NCBI GenBank assembly: GCA_950097015.1
Contig: CATNEN010000001.1
Coordinates: forward strand, 13,909,501 to 13,973,500
DNA length: 64,000 nt
Direction: 5' to 3'
Source: Macrostomum hystrix
Taxonomy: Eukaryota > Platyhelminthes > Macrostomidae
Part shown: piece after piece, positions 21,751 through 32,331 of the stretch
Layout of the letters: every line of letters begins with the position of its first letter
Position numbering within the stretch: the first letter of the stretch is position 1
Notes under the pieces: generated by a model
Told to the model about the DNA's origin: nothing
Databases searched by the model: none
The model's input: only the letters and a program-made list of their open reading frames with translations
Made by a program: the position numbers and the translations under genes

Positions 21751-24700
21751 ATGGATGCAGATCCATTAGATAGTTCTGCACAGGCAGTGCCGGGCCCTGA
21801 TTCAGATGCGGCATCTACAAAGCCCAAGGGTACAGATAGCCTGATAGCCCGTAAGCGAGCTATGATTGCTAGCCTAGTAGCTAACATACCACCGCCTCGC
21901 CTCAGCACTGGAGATGCCAGCGGCTTCATTGATCTGTCCCTGTCGCCAGACAAAGCAGTTAAGTCAGCATTGGCCAGCTTAGCAGCCAATCCAACTGACG
22001 AGGATCCAGAGGCCAAGGCAAAGGCTGAGTTTATGCATAGATTTCAGCGGCATGCTGCTGTTCCCAATGATCCCCGACAGCTGCAGCACTCACACTCTAG
22101 GGACTTTCAGGTGCGGCATGCTGTGTATTTATTCAATCCTATCTACCCAATTACTGTCTACTCAGCTCCTAATAATATTAATTATAATAGTTGCAGGAGG
22201 GAGTGGGCAATGGCACATCATTTGGGGACACTAGACCCGCAGCCAGCGAGGAGGCAATTCTGCCCATTTTGCTGTCTATATCTCACACGCACACAGATAC
22301 TGTACGCAGGCATACGCTACCCAATTCGCAATCCTACCTGCCCAATTCGCAATTCTACCTACCCAATTCGCAATCCTACCTGCCCAATTCGCAATTCTAC
22401 CTGCCCAATTCGCAATTCTACCTACCCAATTCGCTATCCTATCAACCCAATTCGCAATCCTACCTCCCCAATTCGCAATCCTACCTGCCCAATTCGCAAT
22501 TCTACCTGCCCAATTCGCAATTCTACCTGCCCAATTCGCAATCCTACCTACCCAATTCGCAATCCTACCTACCCAATTCGCAATCCTACCTACCCAATTC
22601 GCTATCCTACCTCCCCAATTCGCAATCCTACCTCCCCAATTCGCAATCCTACCTGCCCAATTCGCAATTCTACCTGCCCAATTCGCAATCCTACCTCCCC
22701 AATTCGCAATCCTACCTGCCCAATTCGCAATCCTACCTCCCCAATTCGCAATCCTACCTGCCCAATTCGCAATTCTACCTGCCCAATTCGCAATTCTACC
22801 TACCCAATTCGCTATCCTATCAACCCAATTCGCAATCCTACCTCCCCAATTCGCAATCCTACCTGCCCAATTCGCAATTCTACCTGCCCAATTCGCAATC
22901 CTACCTACCCAATTCGCAATCCTACCTACCCAATTCGCAATCCTACCTACCCAATTCGCTATCCTACCTCCCCAATTCGCAATCCTACCTCCCCAATTCG
23001 CAATCCTACCTGCCCAATTCGCAATTCTACCTGCCCAATTCGCAATCCTACCTGCCCAATTCGCAATTCTACCTGCCCAATTCGCAATTCTACCTGCCCA
23101 ATTCGCAATTCTACCTACCCAATTCGCTATCCTATCAACCCAATTCGCAATCCTATCAACCCAATTCGCAATCCTACCTGCCCAATTCGCAATCCTACCT
23201 ACCCAATTCGCAATCCTAACTGCCCAATTCGCAATCCTACCTGCCCAATTCGCAATCCTACCTGCCCAATTCGCAATTCTACCTACCCAATTTGCAATCC
23301 TACCTGCCCAATTCGCAATCCTACCTGCCCAATTCGCAATCCTACCTGCCCAATTCGCAAGCCTACCTCCCCAATTCGCAATCCTACCTACCCAATTCAC
23401 AATCCTACCTGCCCAATTCGCAATTCTACCTGCCCAATTCGCAATCCTACCTACCCAATTCGCAATCCTACCTACCCAATTCGCTATCCTATCAACCCAA
23501 TTCGCAATCCTACCTGCCCAATTCGCAATTCTACCTACCCAATTCGCTATCCTATCAACCCAATTCGCAATCCTACCTCCCCAATTCGCAATTCTACCTG
23601 CCCAATTCGCAATCCTACCTGCCCAATTCGCAATCCTACCTACCCAATTCGCAATCCTACCTACCCAATTCGCTATCCTACCTCCCCAATTCGCAATCCT
23701 ACCTCCCCAATTCGCAATCCTACATGCCCAATTCGCAATCCTACCTACCCAATTCGCAATCCTACCTGCCCAATTCGCAATTCTACCTACCCAATTTGCA
23801 ATCCTACCTGCCCAATTCGCAATCCAACCTCCCCAATTCGCATTCCAACCTCCCCAATTCGCAATCCTACCTGCCCAATTCGCAATTCTACCTGCCCAAT
23901 TCGCAATCCTACCTGCCCAATTCGCAATTCTACCTGCCCAATTCGCAATTCTACCTGCCCAATTCGCAATTCTACCTACCCAATTCGCTATCCTATCAAC
24001 CCAATTCGCAATCCTATCAACCCAATTCGCAATCCTACCTGCCCAATTCGCAATTCTACCTGCCCAATTCGCAATTCTAACTGCCCAATTCGCAATCCTA
24101 CCTGCCCAATTCGCAATTCTACCTACCCAATTCGCAATCCTACCTGCCCAATTCGCAATTCTACCTGCCCAATTCGCAATCCTACCTACCCAATTCGCAA
24201 TCCTAACTGCCCAATTCGCAATCCTACCTGCCCAATTCGCAATCCTACCTGCCCAATTCGCAATTCTACCTACCCAATTTGCAATCCTACCTGCCCAATT
24301 CGCAATCCTACCTGCCCAATTCGCAATCCTACCTGCCCAATTCGCAAGCCTACCTCCCCAATTCGCAATCCTACCTACCCAATTCACAATCCTACCTGCC
24401 CAATTCGCAATTCTACCTGCCCAATTCGCAATCCTACCTACCCAATTCGCAATCCTACCTACCCAATTCGCTATCCTATCAACCCAATTCGCAATCCTAC
24501 CTGCCCAATTCGCAATTCTACCTACCCAATTCGCTATCCTATCAACCCAATTCGCAATCCTACCTCCCCAATTCGCAATTCTACCTGCCCAATTCGCAAT
24601 CCTACCTGCCCAATTCGCAATCCTACCTACCCAATTCGCAATCCTACCTACCCAATTCGCTATCCTACCTCCCCAATTCGCAATCCTACCTCCCCAATTC

Positions 24701-27700
24701 GCAATCCTACATGCCCAATTCGCAATCCTACCTACCCAATTCGCAATCCTACCTGCCCAATTCGCAATTCTACCTACCCAATTTGCAATCCTACCTGCCC
24801 AATTCGCAATCCAACCTCCCCAATTCGCATTCCAACCTCCCCAATTCGCAATCCTACCTGCCCAATTCGCAATTCTACCTGCCCAATTCGCAATCCTACC
24901 TGCCCAATTCGCAATTCTACCTGCCCAATTCGCAATTCTACCTGCCCAATTCGCAATTCTACCTACCCAATTCGCTATCCTATCAACCCAATTCGCAATC
25001 CTATCAACCCAATTCGCAATCCTACCTGCCCAATTCGCAATTCTACCTGCCCAATTCGCAATTCTAACTGCCCAATTCGCAATCCTACCTGCCCAATTCG
25101 CAATTCTACCTACCCAATTCGCAATCCTACCTGCCCAATTCGCAATTCTACCTGCCCAATTCGCAATCCTACCTACCCAATTCGCAATCCTAACTGCCCA
25201 ATTCGCAATCCTACCTGCCCAATTCGCAATCCTACCTGCCCAATTCGCAATTCTACCTACCCAATTTGCAATCCTACCTGCCCAATTCGCAATCCTACCT
25301 GCCCAATTCGCAATCCTACCTGCCCAATTCGCAAGCCTACCTCCCCAATTCGCAATCCTACCTACCCAATTCACAATCCTACCTGCCCAATTCGCAATTC
25401 TACCTGCCCAATTCGCAATCCTACCTACCCAATTCGCAATCCTACCTACCCAATTCGCTATCCTATCAACCCAATTCGCAATCCTACCTGCCCAATTCGC
25501 AATTCTACCTACCCAATTCGCTATCCTATCAACCCAATTCGCAATCCTACCTCCCCAATTCGCAATTCTACCTGCCCAATTCGCAATCCTACCTGCCCAA
25601 TTCGCAATCCTACCTACCCAATTCGCAATCCTACCTACCCAATTCGCTATCCTACCTCCCCAATTCGCAATCCTACCTCCCCAATTCGCAATCCTACATG
25701 CCCAATTCGCAATCCTACCTACCCAATTCGCAATCCTACCTGCCCAATTCGCAATCCTACCTCCCCAATTCGCAATCCTACCTCCCCAATTCGCAATCCA
25801 ACCTCCCCAATTCGCTATCCTAACTACCCAATTCGCAATCCTACCTCCCCAATTCGCAATCCAACCTCCCCAATTCGCATTCCAACCTCCCCAATTCGCA
25901 ATCCTACCTACCCAAATCGCTATCCTACCTCCCCAATTCGCAATCCAACCTCCCCAATTCGCTATTCTAACTGTACCCAATTCACAATCCAACCTCCCCA
26001 ATTCGCAATCCTACCTACCCAATTCACAATCCTACCTACCCAATTCGCAATCCTACCTCCCCAATTCGCAATCCAACCTCCCCAATTCGCAATCCTACCT
26101 ACCCAATTCACAATCGTATCTACCCTATCCCCAGATCGCCATCCACCGGTTGGTGTCGCAGGATGACAGCGAGCAGCCGAAGCCCGCTGATTCCAGCTTG
26201 CCAACAGCTTCTTCGACCTCGCCATTGGCAAAGTCAGCAGCCGTCGCCGGGTCGGATGTTGCCCAAGTAGTACAGTCACCGCTGAGGGTGCAGCGGGAGA
26301 CGCTGGTCTATCACCAGGCTGCTGACAGGGACTCGGACCCGAATCAGTGCAGCAGGCGGGCCTATGAAAGATTTCGCAGCAATTTGGAGCTCATGATGGC
26401 GAAGAAGCGAATGCAGGCCTGGCAGGAGCGAACCAAGCGATACGAGGAGTACACCAGGGAGATGGGGATTAAGTCTGGGCCCAAGGCCGCTGACAAGGAT
26501 AAGACTGCCAGATCTGCCGGCAGTAAAAGTGTTGAAGACGACGACGACGATGACGATGAATATGTGCCGGGAGAGGAGAGCGGTGACTGTTCCGGTTCGG
26601 GTTCCGAATCCGAATCCGGTTCCTCCAGCTCAGAAGCGGAAGACAATGCCGACGCTGAAGAAGAAGAAGAAGAAAATGACGAAGATAAAAACGAGAACAA
26701 AGACGACTCCGCTTCTAATAATTCTGGGGGAGAAGAAATAGTCAAAGAAGCTGAAGAGGCAGAAGGGGACGGAACAGGTCTGAGAGGCACCCTAGGCGCG
26801 TTCTCACAGGACTCCCAGCTGGATCTCTTTGCCAACAGTAACACTGCCGGGTCCGCTTCTCTGTTTGCTTCCGGCACGCCCCAGCTCATTGTTAGGGGCG
26901 GCGGACAAAGACTGCCTAGCCAATTGCCTGACAGCCAGCAAGCTACTCAGTACAGGCGGGTGAGTTCGCATCCCTAAATTGGGCCGTTTTAAACTGGCTT
27001 TTTATTATTCTATGCTCAAAGTGTCATAGTCAGCTATTGAAAGTAGTGAGCGTCGAATTCACGAATCGAAGGTCGAGGGTTCGATTCGCAACTCCACCGG
27101 AACGGTTTGCGTACCGTTAGCAAGACACTTGACTCCGCATCTTGGCTGGGGTAATTGAGGGTGGGTGTTCGGGTGAGTGGCAGAGCGGTTAACATGTTTG
27201 CCTCTCGCGCCGAATTCCGAATCTTATTCGTCAATAAATAGGCGAACACATTTCCCTCTATTTTTACAGGAACTCTCCACTGGTGATGATTGGTTCAGGT
27301 CAGTAACTTCATTGGATATTTAAGCCTGAAAACAGGTAGAGAAGATGGCAGATGTTAGCCTAGCAACAGGCAGAGTGCGTGGCAGATTTAGCCTAGCAAC
27401 AGGCAGAGTGCTTGGCAGATTTAGCCTAGCAACAGTCAGAGTGCGTGGCAGATTTAGCCTAGCAACAGGCAGAGTGCGTGGCAGATTTAGCCTAGCAGCA
27501 GCAGTACTAGTAGGTGTACTAATAGGCATGAAGCATGAAGTAGATGGCAGATATTGAGCAGTGCTCAAACTCCGCCTACTCAGCACGCAGGAGTCCCAGC
27601 AGCAGGAGGCGCTGATCCAGTCTCAGCTGTGTTTTGGCGATAGTTCAACAGCCCCTGGCGCAGCCTCAGTCGGCTTCACGCAGCAGCTGTTGGGCTCTGA

Positions 27701-29414
27701 AAGCCCCGGCGTCAGCGGAAGCAACAACAACAACGCCTTCCCGGACTTTGTCACGCAGGCACCTCTGGTGGAAACTCAGCCAGCAGCTGCACCCGCCGCC
27801 GCCGCATTTCCAGACTTCATCACGCAGTCGGCTCCGCTGATTGTCGACGATCGAAAAGACTCGAAGAAGAAGACTAAAGAAGACGATGGCATCGACATTG
27901 CTGCCTACGGTTTGCCCGATAGCGACGACGGCGAGGCTGATGACAGCAGCGACGGCGAGGATGACGACCTGGCCAAAGCGCTGATGCTGAGCGGTGTAGT
28001 CGACAATCTGAATTCACAGGACGACGCTCTGCAGGAGATGCCGACTACTGGTTCATCAAAGGCACCAGCCGTTGGGAATGCGCCCGCTGCCGCCGCTGCT
28101 GTTGCTGACGCCTGCTGTTTAGCGAAGTCGAACAGCGAGAATTCCGTTGACACGGAGTCAGCGGATTCGAAGAGGACGCTGGCCGTTGACCCTGGCGGCG
28201 ACGATTCTGACGATGATGAAATCGGGGCGAAGATCCATTCGGCGAGGGCGAGTGTCCCCGGCGAAGATTCCGAAGCTTCTGATTCGGATGACACTGGCGA
28301 TGACAGTAACAGCAATGACAGACATCGGGACAAGAAGCCGAGAAAGTTTGTTGTTAGCGACGATGAAGAAGACAGCAATCAGGAGGAAGAGGACGGCGAT
28401 AGCGAGGGCGAGGTCGATGATGACGCCGCCGGTCAAAATCAGCCCAAGCGTCGCCTTCGACAAAGCGACTTCCTCGAAGAGGAGGCCGAACTCAGCGGCT
28501 CCGACGACGGCGTTAAAGATGACGACGAGGAAGACGCCAACTCGCACGACATGGCTCTGGCCGCCGAGCTAGAGGGCATGATCGACGACGACGAGGAGGC
28601 TTTGGGCGGCGGCTCGCGTCTCCGGCGCCAAGTGGCTCGAATCCAGCACGCCATGCAGGCCGACGAGGACCGGCGTCAGCTCGACAAGCTCAAGGAGCTC
28701 CTGCTGCCTGACGGCGAGTTCGCCGACGAAGCCGACGGCGACGGTCTAGCCAGGAAGTGGCGATTCAACCGCTGGAAGGAGCTTCAGGAGAGGCGAGACG
28801 CGGCCGAAGCCGCCGCCAGCGCCGGTTTAGGCGACGCCTGCTGGGGCGACGGCGAGGACGAGGAACAGCGACGTCGAGAGGAGGAAGAGCTGGAGGCCGA
28901 GGCCAGGGCTGAGCAGGTTAGATTCACGATAACAGTAGATCTATAGATAAGTTTATCGGAACAGTAGACCTATAGATTCATCAGAACAGTAGATCTATAG
29001 ATTCATCAGAACAGTAGATCTATAGATTCATCAGAACAGTAGATCTATAGATTCATCAGAACAGTAGATCTATAGAATTATAGCGGCCCGCAATTCTTCC
29101 TCCAGGCACTTCGCATTGAGCGTCACAAGCGGGAACAATTTCTAGAGCAGCAGGAGCAACAGAAGCAGCAGCAGATGCTACTGCTAATGAGCCAGGAGTC
29201 TCAAACTGGTTTCAGCCTTGCCAGTTACAACCAGCATCAGCAGCAGCAGCATCACCAACTCCTGGAGGACAGCGGCTCTGAGCAGACTCCATTTTTCCGC
29301 GACATGCAGGCCAGAGTTCTCAGAGAGACATCCAATAGTGCCAGCTTCTCTGGCGTCAGGAGTCGACAAATGCTGCCTCCGAGACCACTGCCGCCTCAGC
29401 AGCAACGGCAGCAT

Positions 29415-29462
<48 letters not shown>

Positions 29463-29927
29463 TCTGCTCCAAATAAGCGCAAGAATTTCGCGCCAATCAA
29501 ACGCACCGGATCGTTCCTAACTAGAAGCAAGGACAGCAGTGCCTCTCTGAGGAATCTGGTTGCCAAGTCAGGCGGCGGTGTCGGCGGCAGCGGCCTCAGA
29601 GCAGCCGTCGCCGCCGCTGTAGAAACCAAAGCTGCCAAGAGTTCCACGGCAGTGGCTTGCTTCTCCGTGCACAGCAGGAAACAGCCGAATTCTTCGGCGG
29701 CCGCCCAGGGTAGGAAACGCCCTGACCATGCCGCATTGAACCCCAGCGAACCCTTGGCTAAGAAAATGCGCAGCGGCCCTACTCAGCAGCAGCAGCAGCA
29801 GAAGCAACAACAAAGGCAGCGCAATTCACTGTTATCGAATTTCTATGCGGTCAACAATGCGGCGGCTGCTGCTGCTGATGCCGCTGCGGCTGCAGCCAAT
29901 CTTGAGCCGCCAGCTTCAGCCACGTGA
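21751..29927 (+). CDS. CLSPN: Claspin homologue, four exons
   Basis: Exons 21751-22110, 26135-26959, 27591-28916 and 29106-29927 all join in phase 0 to about 1110 residues (human claspin is about 1340). Claspin is the replication-fork mediator that helps ATR activate CHK1 and supports fork speed in the nucleus. The diagnostic Mrc1/claspin region is at about residues 680-860: FLEEEAELSGSDDG, a long acidic stretch, ADEDRRQLDKLKELLLPDGEF, RKWRFNRWKEL and ALRIERHKREQFLEQ. The same order is seen in vertebrate claspin. The N-terminal two thirds is acidic and Ser-rich. A polyQ tract (29409-29460) and Ala-rich tail are lineage features. No clear CHK1-binding ExxLCSGxF motif was found; LCFGD at the start of exon 3 is at best a relic. 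Every intron is filled with a different minisatellite. Confidence 0.85.
22192..22312 (-). mobile_element. Truncated SINE at the start of the claspin satellite intron
   Basis: The sequence from TTGCAGGAGGG through ACTGTACGCAGGCATACGC matches the SINE at 52818-53172. It stops abruptly where the 21-bp satellite begins; the half carrying the tRNA-like head is missing. Confidence 0.65.
22313..26125. repeat. 21-bp satellite filling claspin intron 1, with 987-bp higher-order repeat
   Basis: About 180 copies of CCTACCTGCCCAATTCGCAAT and variants. Blocks starting near 23292, 24279 and 25266 repeat the same order of variants at a spacing of 987 bp (47 units), a higher-order repeat present about 2.6 times. 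The unit is a multiple of three with no stop in several frames, so very long open frames appear on both strands (over 1200 codons each). The claspin splice sites at 22110/26135 and exon phases show that it is intronic. Confidence 0.92.
27040..27235 (+). mobile_element. tRNA-derived SINE sequence in claspin intron 2
   Basis: GAGGGTTCGATTCG resembles a pol III box B. It is followed by a body with GGTTTGCGTACCGTTAGCAAGACACTTGACTC, and then by a second head, GTGGCAGAGCGGTTAACA (box A-like) with TTTGCCTCTCGCGCCGAA. This looks like the end of one SINE joined to the start of another of the same head family as the 52.8-kb copy. Confidence 0.6.
27343..27505. repeat. 33-bp minisatellite in claspin intron 2
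   Basis: About five copies of GCAGATTTAGCCTAGCAACAGGCAGAGTGCGTG-type units lie just before exon 3. Confidence 0.85.
28933..29078. repeat. 25-bp minisatellite in claspin intron 3
   Basis: About five copies of a 25-bp unit with core AACAGTAGATCTATAGATTC fill most of this 189-bp intron. Confidence 0.85.
29409..29460 (+). repeat. CAG tract (polyQ) in claspin exon 4
   Basis: An uninterrupted run of about 17 CAG codons encodes polyglutamine within the C-terminal part of claspin. A second, shorter tract follows at about 29785-29815. Confidence 0.9.
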
Positions 29928-29959
29928 TCGCCTCCAGTAACACTAGGACATATTGTGTC

Positions 29960-30495
29960 TTCTCTGTGTCTGTCTGTCTTTCCTGGGTGTCTGTCTGTCT
30001 GTCCTGGGTGTCTGTCTGTCCTGGGCGTCTGTCTGTCCTGGGTGTCTGTCTGTCTTTCCTGTCTGTCTGTCTGTCCTGGGTGTCTGTCTGTCTGTCCTGG
30101 GTGTCTGTCTTTCCTGGGTGTTTGTCTGTCTTTCCTGGGTGTCTGTCTGTCTTTCCTGGGTGTCTGTCTGTCTGTCCTGGGTGTCTGTCTGTCTGTCCTG
30201 TGTGTCTGTCTGTCTGTCCTGTGTGTCTGTCTGTCTGTCCTGGGTGTCTGTCTGTCTGTCCTGGGTGTCTGTCTGTCTGTCCTGGGTGTCTGTCTGTCCT
30301 GGGTGTCTGTCTGTCCTGGGTGTCTGTCTGTCCTGGGTGTCTGTCTGTCTGTCTGTCCTGGGTGTCTGTCTGTCTTTCCTGTCTGTCTGTCTTTCCTGTG
30401 TGTGTCTTTCCTGGGTGTCTGTCTTTCCTGGGTGTCTGTCTGTCTTTCCTGGGTGTCTGTCTGTCTTTCCTGGGTGTCTGTCTGTCTGTCTGTTA
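29960..30495. repeat. 17/21-bp minisatellite (TGTCTGTCTGTCCTGGG)
   Basis: Units differ by the number of GTCT tetramers (17 or 21 bp), each ending CCTGGG or CCTGTG. The array begins about 30 bp after the claspin stop codon, so it is probably part of the claspin 3' UTR or lies just past the gene. Confidence 0.88.
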
Positions 30496-31017
30496 TTGTA
30501 TCGAGCTATCTGCTCATCTATCCTCAGCTCCGGTCTCATACTCCGCGATTTAATCACCCTAAGTTTTTGTACTAAGTTTGTACAGTAACAGTTTCTTATT
30601 GGTTCATTCGTACTTAACTAATAATCAGCTTGTTTTAAGCATAAACATATTTTTAACACTTTACAATTTACAACGTAGGAAGCTATACTATCTTTCAATG
30701 CACTCTACGCAGTCAGCGAGGTCAGTGCTTGTTCTGAAATACGGGAATGCAGTATCGAACAGTTGAAGCATTTCATTATTGTTTGCTTGTCAAATTGTGG
30801 TTCTAAGCAAAAAGCTATCGTTTTTTGCCACCGCTATTAAATTTAATTGTATATTCACTTTATATTTTGCTAGTTTTACAAAGTGCTAACTTCATGCTTT
30901 GTTTTTAAACAACAAAAATGTTTTTTTATTTCAAAGTCCTACTTTTTTTTATTAAACTCAATTTACCTACTTATAAGCTGTTTAAAGGCTGCTACCCCTT
31001 AAGACTAATTCCAGTCG
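30496..31017. other. No gene recognised
   Basis: AT-rich intergenic sequence between two arrays; no domain-bearing frame. Confidence 0.4.
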
Positions 31018-31985
31018 GGTTTATTTAATACACACTCAAAGTGACGGAGTCTGCTCAAGAATCTTCAAAGAAATCCCAATTTAATACACACTCAAAGTGA
31101 CGGAGTCTGCTCAAGAATCTTCCGAGAAATCCCAATTTAATACACACTCAAAGTTACGGAATCTGCTCAATAATCTTCCAAGAAATCCCAATTTAATACA
31201 CACTCAAAGTGACGGAATCTGTTTAAGAATCTTCCAAGAAATCCCAATTTAATACACACAATCCATTTGTGAGAATCTGCTCAAGAATCTTCCCAGAAAT
31301 CCTAATTTAATACACACTCAAAGTGACAGAATCTGCTCAAGAGTCTTCAAAAAAATCCCAATTTAATACACACTCAAAGTGACGGAATCTGTTTAAGAAT
31401 CTTCCAAGAAATCCCAATTTAATACACACAATCCATTTGTGAGAATCTGCTCAAGAATCTTCCGAGAAATCCCAATTTAATGCACACTCAAAGTTACGGA
31501 ATCTGTTCAAGAATCTTCCAAGAAATCCCAATTTAATACACACAATCCATTTGTGAGAATCTGCTCAAGAATCTTCCCAGAAATCCTAATTTAATACACA
31601 CTCAAAGTGACAGAATCTGCTCAAGAGTCTTCAAAAAAATCCCAATTTAATACACACTCAAAGTGACGGAATCTGTTTAAGAACCTTCCAAGAAATCGCA
31701 ATTTAATACACACAATCCATTTGTGAGAATCTGCTCAAGAGTCTTCCAAGAAATCCCAATTTAATACACACAATTCATTTGTGAGAATCTGCTCAAGAGT
31801 CTTCCAAGAAATCCTAATTTAATACACACTCAAAGTGACGGAGTCTGCTCAAGAATCTTCCAAGAAATCCTAATTTAATACACACTCAAAGTGACGGAGT
31901 CTGCTCAAGAGTCTTCCAAGAAATCCTAATTTAATACACACTCAAAGTGACGGAGTCTGCTCAAGAGTCTTCCAAGAAATCTTTA
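31018..31985. repeat. 56-bp minisatellite upstream of gene A
   Basis: About 17 copies of a 56-bp unit (AATTTAATACACACTCAAAG...CAAGAATCTTCCAAGAAATC). Two alternating variants exist: ACTCAAAGTGACGGA and ACAATCCATTTGTGA. The homologous place in the gene B segment (about 43690-43780) has only one or two units, so the array expanded in copy A after duplication, or contracted in B. Confidence 0.9.
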
Positions 31986-32331
31986 TTTAATCCACAATCA
32001 ATCAATGGAAATCTAGTTAGAAGTCTTTGAAAAAATCATATTTTTTATATAATTTAGCTATGTTCTACCTGTTAGGAATCTGTTAAAATATCTTGTGTAC
32101 ATCGCTTGAAGAGACAAATGCTTTATTTGCGCTATTGCTATGAGCAATGGGCTTACATTTTTACTACTAACAGCGTAGTGTGTAGCATACATTAAAAGAC
32201 TATTTTGGAATTGTCATGAGTGAAATGTCACAAATAGAAGAAAATATCAAGTAACACACGCTAGTTTTGTCAGTCATTGCCATAGACAATAGCAACTGAA
32301 TCAGCTCTTAAGCATTGATTTTCGATTAGCT

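Noticed and set aside
22276-26001. Minus-strand open frame of about 1240 codons (RIANW repeats)
   Set aside because: It is the antisense of the same satellite; no start context, flanking domain or splice logic.
21751-26166. Giant plus-strand open frame of about 1470 codons running through the 21-bp satellite
   Set aside because: Only the first 120 codons are claspin exon 1. The rest is stop-free satellite, and splice sites at 22110 and 26135 join the exons in phase.
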